Shown: piece by piece, positions 24,461-33,388 of the stretch | Layout: every line of letters begins with the position of its first letter | How positions within the stretch are numbered: the first letter of the stretch is position 1 | DNA from: Azospirillum lipoferum | GTDB taxonomy: Bacteria; Pseudomonadota; Alphaproteobacteria; Azospirillales; Azospirillaceae | Direction of reading: 5' to 3' | DNA length: 64,000 nt | Assembly (NCBI RefSeq): GCF_024170005.1 | Contig: NZ_JALJXJ010000002.1 | Coordinates: 186,001 to 250,000, forward strand | Position numbers and translations under genes: made by a program | The notes under the pieces: generated by a model | Databases searched by the model: none | The model's input: only the letters and a program-made list of their open reading frames with translations | What the model was told of the DNA's origin: nothing

Positions 24461-24730
24461 ATGTCCGACAAGCAGACCACGGGCGCTCCGGCCCGCACCG
24501 GCGGCGCCCGCCGCCCGTTCTTCCGTCGCCGCAAGACCTGCCCGTTCTCGGGCGCGAATGCCCCGGCGATCGACTACAAGGACGTCAAGCTGCTGTCCCG
24601 CTTCATCTCCGAACGCGGGAAGATCGTCCCGAGCCGCATCACCGCGGTCTCGACGAAGAAGCAGCGCGAACTGGCCCGCGCCATCAAGCGCGCCCGTTTC
24701 CTGGCCCTTCTCCCCTACGTGGTGAAGTAA
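24461..24730 (+). CDS. rpsR: 30S ribosomal protein S18
   Basis: 89 residues. The core [65 protein letters not shown] is unmistakably S18, partner of S6 on the 30S platform. The ATG begins immediately after the rpsF stop codon with no intergenic base, and its ribosome-binding site is the AGGGGAG-type sequence inside the end of rpsF, so the two proteins are made coupled. Confidence 0.98.
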   Translation: MSDKQTTGAPARTGGARRPFFRRRKTCPFSGANAPAIDYKDVKLLSRFISERGKIVPSRITAVSTKKQRELARAIKRARFLALLPYVVK

Positions 24731-24779
24731 GCCCGGCAACGGCCGAATTGTTTCGGTGAAGGTTCTTCAAGGGGTTCCC

Positions 24780-25739
24780 ATGGCCTTGGGTCCGGCCGTA
24801 CCGCTGGTGGTCGCCGTCAGCGGCGGTCTGGCAAGCGCGTTCTTCTACCTGTCGGTTACATTCGGCGGGATGGGTGCGCTGATCCTGGGCTATCTGGCCC
24901 CCCTGCCCCTGTTCCTGACGGGATTGTGGCTGGGGGCTCCGGCGGTGACGTTGGCCGGTCTGGCCGGCGCTGCCGCAGTGATGCTGGGCACCTCCGGCAG
25001 CGTGCTGGTGGCACTGTCCTACTTGGTGACCGGGGCCGCCCCGGCGATCCTGGTGGTGCGGCAGTCGCTGCTGGCGCGGTCACGGGAGGATGGAACTCTG
25101 GAATGGTATCCGCCCGGCCGGGTCCTGATGGGCCTGACCGGGATGGGCGTGGCGGCGCTGCTCGCCGCGGTGATCCTGACGCTCGGAGAGCCCGGTGGGC
25201 TCGAAGGGCTGATGCGACAGACCCTGGCTCGATTCGTCGAACCGGCGTTCCGCTCGCAGGGCCAGCCGGCTCCGGATCCCGAGGCATTCTGGGTGGCGGC
25301 CGTCCTGCCGGGGCTGGTTGCGATCTCATGGCTTGTCATGACGATCGTCAACGCGGTGCTCGCGCAGGGGGCGCTGATGCGGTTCGGCCGCAACCGGCGC
25401 CCTGCCATGCGTCTGGCCGAGCTGGAATTGCCGAGCTGGCTGGCGCCGCTGTTCGCGGTGTCGGTCGCCGCGGCATCCGCCGTACCGGGAACCGTCGGGT
25501 TCCTGGCGGTCAATCTGGCTCTGATCCTGGCTGTCCCGTTCGCCTTCGCCGGGCTTTCGGTGGTTCATGTATTCGCCAGCAGCAAATCGGCGCGCACGCT
25601 GATCCTGGTTGGCTTCTACATGATGCTGTTTCTCTTCGGGTGGCCGATCCTGCTTTTGGTCGGCCTGGGCATGATCGAGCAATGGATCGGGCTGCGCCGC
25701 CGGTTTTCCCCCGCGGCCCCCGGTCAGGAGGACGAGTGA
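24780..25739 (+). CDS. DUF2232 family membrane protein
   Basis: About 319 residues from the ATG at 24780, preceded by AAGGGG; a GTG at 24756 is an alternative. About eight hydrophobic segments span the protein, starting at residues 5-30. Members of DUF2232 are polytopic inner-membrane proteins of unknown function, and in alphaproteobacteria the gene commonly sits between rpsR and rplI, exactly as here. The stop codon overlaps the rplI start by one base (TGATG), which indicates translational coupling to L9. Confidence 0.85.
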   Translation: MALGPAVPLVVAVSGGLASAFFYLSVTFGGMGALILGYLAPLPLFLTGLWLGAPAVTLAGLAGAAAVMLGTSGSVLVALSYLVTGAAPAILVVRQSLLARSREDGTLEWYPPGRVLMGLTGMGVAALLAAVILTLGEPGGLEGLMRQTLARFVEPAFRSQGQPAPDPEAFWVAAVLPGLVAISWLVMTIVNAVLAQGALMRFGRNRRPAMRLAELELPSWLAPLFAVSVAAASAVPGTVGFLAVNLALILAVPFAFAGLSVVHVFASSKSARTLILVGFYMMLFLFGWPILLLVGLGMIEQWIGLRRRFSPAAPGQEDE

Positions 25740-26299
25740 TGGAAGTTATTCTGCTGGAGCGGGTCGAGAAGCTCGGCCAGATGGGCCAGGTCGTCAATGT
25801 GCGTCCCGGCTTCGCCCGCAACTATCTGCTGCCGCAGCGGAAGGCCATGCGCGCCACCAAGGCGAACCTGGCCGTCTTCGAGAAGCAGAAGGCCCACCTT
25901 GAAGCCGTGAACCTGGAGCGCCGCAAGGACGCCGAGCAGGTCGCGGCCAAGATGGACAACGTGACGGTCGTCGTGATCCGCCAAGCCGCCGAGACCGGCG
26001 TCCTGTACGGCTCCGTGACCACCCGCGACGTCTCCGACGCGCTGACTGCCGCCGGCTACAAGACCGACCGCAAGCAGGTCCAGATCGACACCCCGATCAA
26101 GACCCTGGGTCTGTTCAAGCTGCGCGTCGTCCTGCATCCGGAAGTGTCGATCACGGTCACGGTCAACGTCGCCCGTTCGGCCGAAGAGGCCGAGCTGCAG
26201 GCTCAGCGTGGCGGCATGATCACCGCCGCCGACCTGCGCGACGACGAGGAAGAAGAGACCTTCGTCGAAGAGACCGCGACCGAGGAAGAGGAGGGCTGA
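25739..26299 (+). CDS. rplI: 50S ribosomal protein L9
   Basis: 186 residues. The N-terminal rRNA-binding domain is clear ([25 protein letters not shown] start, then [10 protein letters not shown] and KAMRAT), followed by the long connecting helix ([29 protein letters not shown]) and the C-terminal domain ([35 protein letters not shown]). L9 is usually about 150 residues; the extra ~25 at the C-terminus are almost purely acidic. Last gene of the operon. Confidence 0.97.
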   Translation: MEVILLERVEKLGQMGQVVNVRPGFARNYLLPQRKAMRATKANLAVFEKQKAHLEAVNLERRKDAEQVAAKMDNVTVVVIRQAAETGVLYGSVTTRDVSDALTAAGYKTDRKQVQIDTPIKTLGLFKLRVVLHPEVSITVTVNVARSAEEAELQAQRGGMITAADLRDDEEEETFVEETATEEEEG

Positions 26300-26374
26300 T
26301 CGCCCTTCTGCCCGCGGAAGCCCTGAAGATGCCTTTGGGGTTATCGCGGCACTGTCGCACCGCTTGTCCGGAAG

Positions 26375-26406
26375 CCGCCCGCCCCATCCCGGGGCCGGGC
26401 GGTTTT
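26375..26406 (+). terminator. Rho-independent terminator after rplI
   Basis: CCGCCCG (26375-26381) pairs with CGGGCGG (26396-26402), with an inner CCCC/GGGG extension, followed by TTTT. Confidence 0.75.
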
Positions 26407-26555
26407 CCGCATTCAGGGTATGGTGGAGCGAGGTTGCACATAACTCTGCGCATAGGGCAGCAATGCCCAATTGGGTAGCAGTTCTGACCGATTGACGGAT
26501 TGTCGCACCCCTCCGTGCGCGCGATGCTTAGACGGCACCGCGGAAGGAGTTCGGC

Positions 26556-27824
26556 ATGCTGCTGGTTCGTCTGCTTGCCGCCGCCAAGGGCGACGGAACC
26601 CTCAACCTCGTCACGGCAGATGGGAAGCACCATCGGATCGGGTCCGGTCCGCCCCATCTGACGCTTCGTCTGCATGACCACCGGGTGGAACGGGATCTGC
26701 TGATCAACCCGCGTCTGCGTTTCGGTGAAGCCTATATGGACGGCCGCTTCTCGATCGAAGGCGGCACCATCTACGACCTGCTGTCGATGCTGATGAGCGG
26801 CACCGAGGTGCAGGGCGCGCTGGGCCGTGCGCTGGAATCACTGTCGCCGCTGCTGCGCCATGTGCAGCAATACAACCCGATGCAGCGGTCGCGGCAGAAT
26901 GTGGAGCACCATTACAATCTGTCGCGCCAGTTCTATCAACTCTTCCTCGACCGCGACATGCAGTATTCCTGTGCCTATTTTCCGGAACCGGGGATATCGC
27001 TGGACGAGGCGCAGGAGGCCAAGAAGCGGCACATCGCGGCCAAGCTGCTGATCGTTCCGGGCATGCGGGTGCTCGACGTCGGCTGCGGCTGGGGCGGCAT
27101 GGCGCTCTATCTGGCGCGGCACACCGGCGCGCGGGTGACCGGCATCACCCTGTCGTCCGAGCAGTTGGCGGTCGCACGCCAGCGGGCGGAGGAGGCAGGG
27201 CTGGCCGACCGCGTCAGCTTCGAACTGCGCGACTATCGAGAATTCGCGGCCGCTCACCGGGGTGCCTTCGACCGCATCGTCTCGGTCGGCATGTTCGAGC
27301 ATGTCGGCGTGCCGCATTATCGCGATTACTTCTCAGCGGTGCGCGAAATGCTGAACGACGACGGCGTGGCGCTGATCCACTCAATCGGGCGACTCGACGG
27401 GCCGGCCAGCACCAACCCCTGGATCCGCAAATACATCTTCCCCGGCGGCTACTCCCCTGCCTTGTCGGAGGTGCTGCCGGTCATCGAGCGGTCCGGCCTG
27501 CTGGCCACCGACTTGGAAGTGCTGCGTCTGCATTATGCCGAGACGCTACGCCACTGGCGAGCCCGCTTCCTCGCCCGCTGGGAAGAGGCCAAGGTGCTGT
27601 ATGACGAGCGCTTCTGCCGGATGTGGGAGTTCTATCTGGCTGGTGCAGAGCTGGCGTTCCGCCTGCAAGGGCACATGGTGTTCCAGGTCCAACTCGCGCG
27701 CTCGCTGGGGGCGGTGCCTCTGACCCGAGACTACATGCTGAATGCGGAACGGGACCTTACCGGTGCATCAGCAGGGCAATCGGCGGACCTGAGGCCCTCG
27801 CGCACACCGGAGTCGGCAGCCTGA
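26556..27824 (+). CDS. cfa: Cyclopropane-fatty-acyl-phospholipid synthase
   Basis: 422 residues. It transfers a methylene group from SAM to the double bond of unsaturated phospholipid acyl chains at the membrane. The N-terminal lipid-binding domain carries RFGEAYMDGRFSIEGG, then NVEHHYNLSRQFYQLFLD and YSCAYFPEPGISLDEAQ, followed by the SAM motif VLDVGCGWGGMAL and FDRIVSVGMFEHVG. Length is standard. The start has GGAAGGAG upstream. It follows the ribosomal terminator and is a separate unit; a terminator at its own end is not obvious. Confidence 0.95.
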   Translation: MLLVRLLAAAKGDGTLNLVTADGKHHRIGSGPPHLTLRLHDHRVERDLLINPRLRFGEAYMDGRFSIEGGTIYDLLSMLMSGTEVQGALGRALESLSPLLRHVQQYNPMQRSRQNVEHHYNLSRQFYQLFLDRDMQYSCAYFPEPGISLDEAQEAKKRHIAAKLLIVPGMRVLDVGCGWGGMALYLARHTGARVTGITLSSEQLAVARQRAEEAGLADRVSFELRDYREFAAAHRGAFDRIVSVGMFEHVGVPHYRDYFSAVREMLNDDGVALIHSIGRLDGPASTNPWIRKYIFPGGYSPALSEVLPVIERSGLLATDLEVLRLHYAETLRHWRARFLARWEEAKVLYDERFCRMWEFYLAGAELAFRLQGHMVFQVQLARSLGAVPLTRDYMLNAERDLTGASAGQSADLRPSRTPESAA

Positions 27825-28149
27825 ACGTTCCAAGCGCCGGATTTGCCGCTCCACCAGGTCATTCCACCGCGTCAGCAGCCCAATCCGGGCAACCGGTAAT
27901 ACCAATTGACCATCATGGCCGGGCGCAGGGCCGCGTTGCAAGCGGAATCGTGCGACATCGACGCCTGAACCACGACCGCGCCTTCCTTTCCGTCACGGGG
28001 CGATGCTATATAACCGCGATTGATTTCCGCCCGGGGTACCGGGGAGCCACCCATGCGGCATGCTCCCCGGCAACAAGCGCCCGCTGGACGACGCGCCCGG
28101 CTCCCAAGGAATGACAACGCCCTTACCCGTTCGGGGAGATCTCGCACCC
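27825..28149. other. Intergenic region upstream of icd
   Basis: About 325 bases without a supported gene. A TATATA box lies at 28007-28012, about 140 nt before icd, but no good -35 is visible. No terminator for cfa is seen. Confidence 0.45.
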
Positions 28150-29373
28150 ATGACCAAGATCAAGGTAGCCAATCCGGTCGTCGAACTCGACGGCGACGAG
28201 ATGACGCGCATCATCTGGCAGTTCATCAAAGACAAGCTGATCCTGCCCTACCTCGACATCGACCTGAAGTACTACGACCTCGGCATCGAGAACCGTGACA
28301 AGACCGACGACAAGGTCACCGTCGAGTCGGCGAACGCCATCAAGCAGTATGGCGTCGGCGTGAAGTGCGCGACCATCACCCCGGACGAGGCGCGGGTGAA
28401 GGAGTTCAACCTCAAGAAGATGTGGAAGTCGCCGAACGGCACGATCCGCAACATCCTGGGCGGCACCGTCTTCCGCGAGCCGATCGTCTGCTCCAACGTT
28501 CCGCGCTATGTTCCGGGCTGGACCAAGCCGATCATCATCGGCCGTCACGCCTTCGGCGATCAGTACAAGGCCACCGACTTCGTCGTTCCGGGCCCGGGCA
28601 AGCTGACCATCAAGTGGGAAGCGGCAGAGGGCGGCGAGAAGATCGAGCATGAAGTCTACGACTTCCCCGGCGCCGGCGTGGCGATGGGCATGTACAACCT
28701 CGACGAGTCGATCGAGGGCTTCGCCCACTCCAGCTTCATGTACGGCCTGGAGCGCGGCTACTCGGTCTACCTGTCGACCAAGAACACGATCCTGAAGGCC
28801 TATGATGGCCGCTTCAAGGACATCTTCCAGAAGGTCTTCGACGAGACCTACGCCGACCAGTTCAAGGCCAAGGGCCTGGTCTACGAACACCGCCTGATCG
28901 ACGACATGGTCGCTTCGGCCCTGAAGTGGGAAGGCGGTTTCGTGTGGGCCTGTAAGAACTACGACGGCGACGTGGAGTCGGACGTCGTGGCGCAGGGCTT
29001 CGGCTCGCTGGGCCTGATGACCTCGGTCCTGGTCACGCCGGACGGCAAGACCGTCGAGGCCGAGGCCGCCCACGGCACGGTGACCCGCCACTACCGCGAG
29101 CACCAGAAGGGCAAGGAAACCTCGACCAACCCGATCGCCTCGATCTATGCCTGGACCCAGGGTCTGGCCTATCGCGGCAAGTTCGACAACACCCCGGACG
29201 TGATCAAGTTCGCCCAGACGCTGGAGCGCGTCTGCGTCGAGACCGTCGAGTCCGGCTACATGACCAAGGATCTCGCCATCCTGATCGGCCCGCAGCAGCC
29301 GTGGCTGACCACCAAGCAGTTCCTGGACAAGCTGTCGGACAATCTGGAAAAGAAGATGGCCGCCTGGTCGTAA
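28150..29373 (+). CDS. icd: NADP-dependent isocitrate dehydrogenase, dimeric (type II)
   Basis: 407 residues from the ATG at 28150 ([23 protein letters not shown]), the standard start of the eukaryote-like homodimeric enzyme. It oxidatively decarboxylates isocitrate to 2-oxoglutarate in the TCA cycle, producing NADPH. Family phrases include [20 protein letters not shown] (substrate-binding Ser/Asn/Arg), [41 protein letters not shown] (catalytic Tyr/Lys and metal-binding Asp) and [17 protein letters not shown] (NADP specificity region). A strong terminator follows. A second, unrelated-type isocitrate dehydrogenase lies at 33389. Confidence 0.97.
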   Translation: MTKIKVANPVVELDGDEMTRIIWQFIKDKLILPYLDIDLKYYDLGIENRDKTDDKVTVESANAIKQYGVGVKCATITPDEARVKEFNLKKMWKSPNGTIRNILGGTVFREPIVCSNVPRYVPGWTKPIIIGRHAFGDQYKATDFVVPGPGKLTIKWEAAEGGEKIEHEVYDFPGAGVAMGMYNLDESIEGFAHSSFMYGLERGYSVYLSTKNTILKAYDGRFKDIFQKVFDETYADQFKAKGLVYEHRLIDDMVASALKWEGGFVWACKNYDGDVESDVVAQGFGSLGLMTSVLVTPDGKTVEAEAAHGTVTRHYREHQKGKETSTNPIASIYAWTQGLAYRGKFDNTPDVIKFAQTLERVCVETVESGYMTKDLAILIGPQQPWLTTKQFLDKLSDNLEKKMAAWS

Positions 29374-29444
29374 GGCCGACGCCGTCTTTTATGGGTGCGA
29401 CGCCGCGTCCGGGTCAAACCGGATCGCGGCTCGGCTAGGGTTCG

Positions 29445-29476
29445 GGCGGGGAGTTTCGGCTCCCCGCCTTTTTCTT
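29445..29476 (+). terminator. Rho-independent terminator after icd
   Basis: GGCGGGGAG (29445-29453), loop TTTCGG, CTCCCCGCC (29460-29468), then TTTTTCTT. Confidence 0.9.
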
Positions 29477-29503
29477 GTCCGAAATTGGAAAGGACCGAAC
29501 CCG

Positions 29504-29884
29504 ATGCCAAACGATCTGTTCCGCGTCGCCGTCATCGGCGCTGGCGAGACCGGAACGCCCCTGCTGCGCAAACTGCTGGCCGTCCCCTTCGTCGAGCTGC
29601 TGGGTGTGGCCGACCTCGATCGTGAGGCGCCGGGCATGCGCCTTGCGGATCAACACGGCGTGAAGACCACCACCAACTTCCATGATCTGGCAGAACTGGG
29701 CGAGCGGTTGGACGTGCTGATCGACGTCACCGGCGTGCCGGCGGTCCGCGAATCGCTGCGCAAGGCGATGCAGGAGACCGGCAACCACCACACCGTGATC
29801 GTCCATGAGACGGTGATTCAGCTGATGCTGTCACTGCTGAACGGCGAACTGGTGCGGCTGAAGCGTGATATGCAGGATTATTGA
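29504..29884 (+). CDS. Small NAD(P)-binding Rossmann protein, function unknown
   Basis: 126 residues forming a single Rossmann-like unit: VAVIGAGETGTPLLRKLL (dinucleotide glycine motif), then VELLGVADLDREAPGMRLADQHGVKTTTNFHDLAEL and DVLIDVTGVPAVRESLRKAM. This is the N-terminal half of oxidoreductases such as homoserine or acetaldehyde dehydrogenase, with no catalytic C-terminal domain, ending at a short amphipathic helix (ELVRLKRDMQDY). It reads as a complete small protein rather than a fragment, since it has its own ribosome-binding site (GGAAAGG) and a natural end. It might bind NAD(P) or act as a redox-linked regulator; this is unproven. Confidence 0.65.
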   Translation: MPNDLFRVAVIGAGETGTPLLRKLLAVPFVELLGVADLDREAPGMRLADQHGVKTTTNFHDLAELGERLDVLIDVTGVPAVRESLRKAMQETGNHHTVIVHETVIQLMLSLLNGELVRLKRDMQDY

Positions 29885-29976
29885 GACAGCGCCAGCATTT
29901 GCAGCCCCTCGAAATTGCCTCATGATGGAGCGAGGGCGTCTATCGCGGCGCCCGTCCATGTCAGGAGCGGCCATCG

Positions 29977-30933
29977 ATGGAACTCGGCATTCTGGTCATC
30001 GCGGCGTTCGTGCTGGTCGTCATTCTGGCAGTCACCAGCGTCCGCACCGTCCCCCAGGGCTTCAACTTCATCGTCGAGCGGCTGGGCCGCTATCAGGAGA
30101 CGCTGCATCCCGGCTTCAATGTCATCTTCCCGGTTATCACCTCCGTGCGGGCCAAGGTCGACATGCGCGAGACCGTGGTGGATGTACCATCACAGAGCGT
30201 CATCACCAAGGACAACGCCGCGGTGACCGCCGACGGCGTGCTGTATTTCCAAGTGCTTGATCCAATGAAGGCGACCTATGAGGTCAACGACCTGCAACGG
30301 GCGATCCAGACGCTGGCAATGACCACCACCCGCACGGTGATGGGCTCCATGGACCTCGACGAGTTGCTGAGCCAGCGCGAGGCGATCAACGCCAGCCTCC
30401 TGCGTGCCGTGGATGAAGCCACCGCCTCCTGGGGGGTTCGGGTAACCCGCATCGAGCTGCGCGACATCACCCCGCCCGACGACATCGTCGAGGCGATGGG
30501 CCGGCAGTTGAAGGCAGAACGTCTGCGCCGCGCCCAGATCCTGGAGGCCGACGCTGAGAAGGAAAGCCAGATCCGCATTGCCCAGGGCAAGTTGGAGGCC
30601 GCCAAGCTTGAGGCCGAAGCACGGGAACGGCTGGCGGAGGCGGAGGCCAAGGCGACGCGGATGGTGTCCGAAGCGGTGGCGCAGGGATCGAGCCAGGCGC
30701 TGGGCTATTTCCTCGGCCAGAAATACATGGAGGCGCTGAAGGCCTTCGCCGCTTCGCCCAATCAAAAGACAATGATCCTGCCGGTGGAGCTTGCCGGGGT
30801 CGCCGGTGCCCTGGCGGGACTGGGCGAGTTGGTGCGTGACGCTACTCCGCCCCGGACGCCGGAGCCGCCTGCCCACGCTCCGCGCCATCCCTGGTCGGTG
30901 CCACCGACTGCGGTCTCGTCCGACGAGGAGTGA
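29977..30933 (+). CDS. SPFH/band 7 (stomatin-like) membrane protein
   Basis: 318 residues. An N-terminal membrane anchor (about 3-20) is followed by the SPFH domain (VPQGFNFIVERLGRYQETLHPGFNVIFPVI ... VDVPSQSVITKDNAAVTADGVLYFQV) and a long charged coiled coil (about 165-235, LKAERLRRAQILEADAEKESQIRIAQ...), then an Ala-rich part and a Pro-rich tail. Such proteins oligomerise in membrane microdomains and modulate FtsH-type proteases. It is followed after 3 nt by nfeD, its usual partner. Confidence 0.92.
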   Translation: MELGILVIAAFVLVVILAVTSVRTVPQGFNFIVERLGRYQETLHPGFNVIFPVITSVRAKVDMRETVVDVPSQSVITKDNAAVTADGVLYFQVLDPMKATYEVNDLQRAIQTLAMTTTRTVMGSMDLDELLSQREAINASLLRAVDEATASWGVRVTRIELRDITPPDDIVEAMGRQLKAERLRRAQILEADAEKESQIRIAQGKLEAAKLEAEARERLAEAEAKATRMVSEAVAQGSSQALGYFLGQKYMEALKAFAASPNQKTMILPVELAGVAGALAGLGELVRDATPPRTPEPPAHAPRHPWSVPPTAVSSDEE

Positions 30934-30936
30934 GGG

Positions 30937-31380
30937 ATGTCGCCTCTGCTTTGGGGAGCGCTGGGTGCCGTGCTGATCGCGGCGGAACTGGTGATCCCTG
31001 GACTGTTCCTGATCTGGTTCGGCGGGGCGGCACTGCTGACCGGGCTGGTCACCGCGCTGTGGCATGATTGGGGTCTGGTCAACGAGGCCGGCTTCTTCAC
31101 CATCGCCGCCGGAGCAGCGGTTGCGGCCGCCATGATCCACGCGCGCCGCCGGAATGCGTCGGCGGAGAGCGATGCCGCCCAGATCAACGACCGTGCCGGC
31201 CAGCTGGTCGGCCGTGCGGTCACGCTGAGCGAGCCGATCGTCAATGGCCAGGGCCGGGTGTTCGTCGGTGACACGCTGTGGGCAGTCGAAGGGCCAGATC
31301 GGCCGGCCGGGGCCGCGATGCTGGTCGCCGGCCACAAGGGTATGGTGCTGGTTGTGCGCGATGCGGCGCAGGAGCGGTAG
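30937..31380 (+). CDS. NfeD family membrane protein
   Basis: 147 residues. Two hydrophobic stretches (about 2-28 and 38-66) precede a small OB-fold domain (NDRAGQLVGRAVTLSEPIVNGQGRVFVGDTLWAVEGP). Short NfeD proteins pair with stomatin-like SPFH proteins; the 3-nt spacing with the upstream gene supports a two-gene operon that ends at the terminator at 31386. Confidence 0.9.
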   Translation: MSPLLWGALGAVLIAAELVIPGLFLIWFGGAALLTGLVTALWHDWGLVNEAGFFTIAAGAAVAAAMIHARRRNASAESDAAQINDRAGQLVGRAVTLSEPIVNGQGRVFVGDTLWAVEGPDRPAGAAMLVAGHKGMVLVVRDAAQER

Positions 31381-31385
31381 GCAAC

Positions 31386-31421
31386 AAAAAAGCCCGCCTC
31401 CCTTCCGGGAGCGGGCTTTTT
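31386..31421. terminator. Bidirectional terminator between nfeD and gcrA
   Basis: AAAAAAGCCCGC with CTCCC pairs with GGGAG and GCGGGCTTTTT around a TTCC loop; T-runs flank the stem on both strands, serving the two convergent genes. Confidence 0.9.
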
Positions 31422-31439
31422 GGGTGTCGCATCGGCTGG

Positions 31440-31808
31440 TCAGGCGGCGCCGACGTTGCGGTCTTCCTCACGCTTCTTACTGCCCGAGGCCGGCTGGTAG
31501 GCCAGGGCGGCATGCTCCGCGCAATAGGGCATGCCCGGCAGAGCGGTCTTGCCACAGAAGTGGAAGTCCTGGTGCTTGGGGTCGCCGACCGGCCATTTGC
31601 ACATCCGCTCGGTCAGAGCGAGGATGGTGGCGCCGCGCGTCGGCTTCTTCTTGATGGGCGACGGCCGGCCTGACAAGCCCAGGCGATGGGCCTTGCCGAT
31701 GACCGCGTTGCGGGTGATGTCTCCCAGAATGTCGGCGATTTCGCTCGCGCTCAAACCCTGGGACCAGAGATCCTTGAGCTGTTGAATCCGCTCGTCCGTC
31801 CAACTCAT
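31440..31808 (-). CDS. gcrA: Cell-cycle regulator GcrA
   Basis: 122 residues from the ATG at 31808 (MSWTDERIQQLKDLWSQGLSASEIADILGD); the frame is open 14 codons further. The N-terminal helix-turn-helix with TRNAVIGKAHRLGLSGRPSPIK is the GcrA DNA-binding signature, followed by a cysteine/histidine-containing C-terminal region (MCKWPVGDPKHQDFHFCG ... MPYCAEHAALAYQP). GcrA works with sigma70 at promoters carrying methylated GANTC sites and controls S-phase and division genes; it is restricted to alphaproteobacteria, which supports the taxonomic reading. Confidence 0.95.
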   Translation of the reverse strand: MSWTDERIQQLKDLWSQGLSASEIADILGDITRNAVIGKAHRLGLSGRPSPIKKKPTRGATILALTERMCKWPVGDPKHQDFHFCGKTALPGMPYCAEHAALAYQPASGSKKREEDRNVGAA

Positions 31809-31982
31809 CCCCGAGTACTCCCGATCCGGTGTCCGGTTATGCTGTGGCAAACAGGTTACGGTCTAGTGCCGTTTTCCATAAGCCGCAACATTTTGTGCCA
31901 GCCGGTGAAGAAGCTACCAGATGACGGCCGCAGACGATAGAGGGGCGCGGCAACATTCCTGTTGATAAGTCCGTGGGCAAAC

Positions 31983-32795
31983 TCACGAATTCAGCGCGCC
32001 ATAAACCTCCTCGGCGACGTTGGACAGGGTATCCCGGTCGGCCTCGCCAGCGACGGCAAGCGCTAACCCATTGTCCTGCCAATACAAAGCGCGGACCCCG
32101 CCATCCTGCGCGAAACGGAATGCCGAACCGGAGGTGTTGGGAGAGGGGCGGATATACAACGTGATGCGACGCCCGGCCGCATCCTCGTACATGTACATTG
32201 CAACAGGTCCAACAGAATCGGCCAAAAGCCGCCCGCCGATCAGCTGGTAGCCCCCTCGTGTGACTTTTGGGCAACGCATGTTCTTGCCCAGCCGCTTGGA
32301 CAGCCAGTTCACCAGATGCGCCTCCTCATCGACGCCGATCTCGACCGGATGGCGGACTTCGACGGAGAAGACGCGGTGGGCGGCGACGGCGTCGGCAATG
32401 AAGGCGGCGGTCAGCGGTTCTGTCCGCCCGCCGATGCGGTCGCGCAGCAGCCAGCCGCTGGTTCCACCGGCGACGAAGACCAGGAGGGAGGCGGCAATCG
32501 CCATTCCCCACCAAGCACCCCGGCGACGGCCCCAGCCCCGACCAAGAGCCGGCTTTTCCGAAGGGTCCCGGGCGGTGAAGGGCGGAGTCAGGCGGTCGGG
32601 CAGCGGCTGGTCGATCAGCGGACCGAAGCTCTGACCCAGCAGAGAGCGCTGGGCGCGGTAGCGTTCGAAACGCTGGGCTACGTCAGGATTTTCGGCGAGG
32701 TGGCGCTCGACGTCGGCCAGCCGTTCCTCCGGCAATTCGCCGTCGATCCAGGCATGCAACTCGGCCTCGGTCACGGGATTGCGGGTGCCGCTCAT
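31983..32795 (-). CDS. Anti-sigma factor (membrane), partner of the ECF sigma
   Basis: 270 residues. The N-terminal cytoplasmic part (VTEAELHAWIDGELPEERLADVERHLAENPDVAQRFERYRAQ) has the three-helix layout of an anti-sigma domain but lacks the His/Cys zinc ligands of ZAS proteins. A single membrane helix lies at about 97-117 (MAIAASLLVFVAGGTSGWLL), then a periplasmic domain of about 150 residues. Its ATG overlaps the sigma stop by one base (TGATG), which ties them as a regulatory pair. It would hold the sigma factor inactive until an envelope or oxidative signal acts on the periplasmic part; the signal is unknown. Confidence 0.85.
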   Translation of the reverse strand: MSGTRNPVTEAELHAWIDGELPEERLADVERHLAENPDVAQRFERYRAQRSLLGQSFGPLIDQPLPDRLTPPFTARDPSEKPALGRGWGRRRGAWWGMAIAASLLVFVAGGTSGWLLRDRIGGRTEPLTAAFIADAVAAHRVFSVEVRHPVEIGVDEEAHLVNWLSKRLGKNMRCPKVTRGGYQLIGGRLLADSVGPVAMYMYEDAAGRRITLYIRPSPNTSGSAFRFAQDGGVRALYWQDNGLALAVAGEADRDTLSNVAEEVYGALNS

Positions 32796-33313
32796 CACTT
32801 GATCCTCCTGACGACCTGCTGGGTTCCACCGTCCAACAGGATCCTCAATTTTTCGCGCGCCCGGGCCAGCCGCGACATCACCGTCCCGATCGGCAGTTCC
32901 AGAACCTCCGCCACCTCGCGGTAAGACAGCCCCTCCATACCCGTCAGCAGCAGGATGGTGCGGTGTTCGTCGGTCAGCTGGGCGAAGGCGCGGACGAAGT
33001 CACGCACCGCCCCACGGTCGGCCGGCGGGGCGCTGAGCGCCAGATCGTCGGCCAGATCCTCCACCGGCACCTCCGCCCCGCGCCGGCGCCGGCCGCGTTG
33101 GCTGGAGATGTGCAGGTTATGCAGGATCGTCATCAGCCAGCCGCCGAGCTTCGACGGGTCGCGCAGCGCGTGGCGGTTGGCCAGCGCCTTTTCCACACAG
33201 TCCTGCACCAGATCGTCGGCGTCCGCCCGGTTGCCCACCAGCGCGGTGGCATAGCGCCGGAGCCGCGGCACATGCGCGGCGATGGCGCGGTCGTCGATGT
33301 CGGGCGGGCTCAT
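32795..33313 (-). CDS. ECF-type RNA polymerase sigma factor
   Basis: About 172 residues from the ATG at 33313 (MSPPDIDDRAIAAHVPRLRRYATALVG); an in-frame ATG at 33346 would overlap the predicted -10 element. Sigma region 2 shows NRADADDLVQDCVEKAL and LGGWLMTILHNLHI, and region 4 shows EHRTILLLTGMEGLSYREVAEVLELPIGTVMSRLARAREKL. No extra C-terminal domain. It is followed immediately by its anti-sigma gene. The GGAATAAA...CGTC element just upstream suggests autoregulation. Confidence 0.92.
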   Translation of the reverse strand: MSPPDIDDRAIAAHVPRLRRYATALVGNRADADDLVQDCVEKALANRHALRDPSKLGGWLMTILHNLHISSQRGRRRRGAEVPVEDLADDLALSAPPADRGAVRDFVRAFAQLTDEHRTILLLTGMEGLSYREVAEVLELPIGTVMSRLARAREKLRILLDGGTQQVVRRIK

Positions 33314-33346
33314 ATCGGATCCGGGGATAGCGTCTTCACCCGTCAT

Positions 33347-33372
33347 GACGCCCTGCCCTGCCGGTTTATTCC
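33347..33372 (-). promoter_or_regulatory. Candidate ECF-sigma-dependent promoter of the sigma/anti-sigma pair
   Basis: On the minus strand GGAATAAA (33372-33365) and CGTC (33350-33347) are separated by 14 nt. GGAAT-type -35 with CGTC-type -10 elements are typical of ECF promoters. A start of transcription about 7 nt downstream leaves a short leader before the ATG at 33313. Confidence 0.5.
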
Positions 33373-33388
33373 AACAGCGCCGATCACT

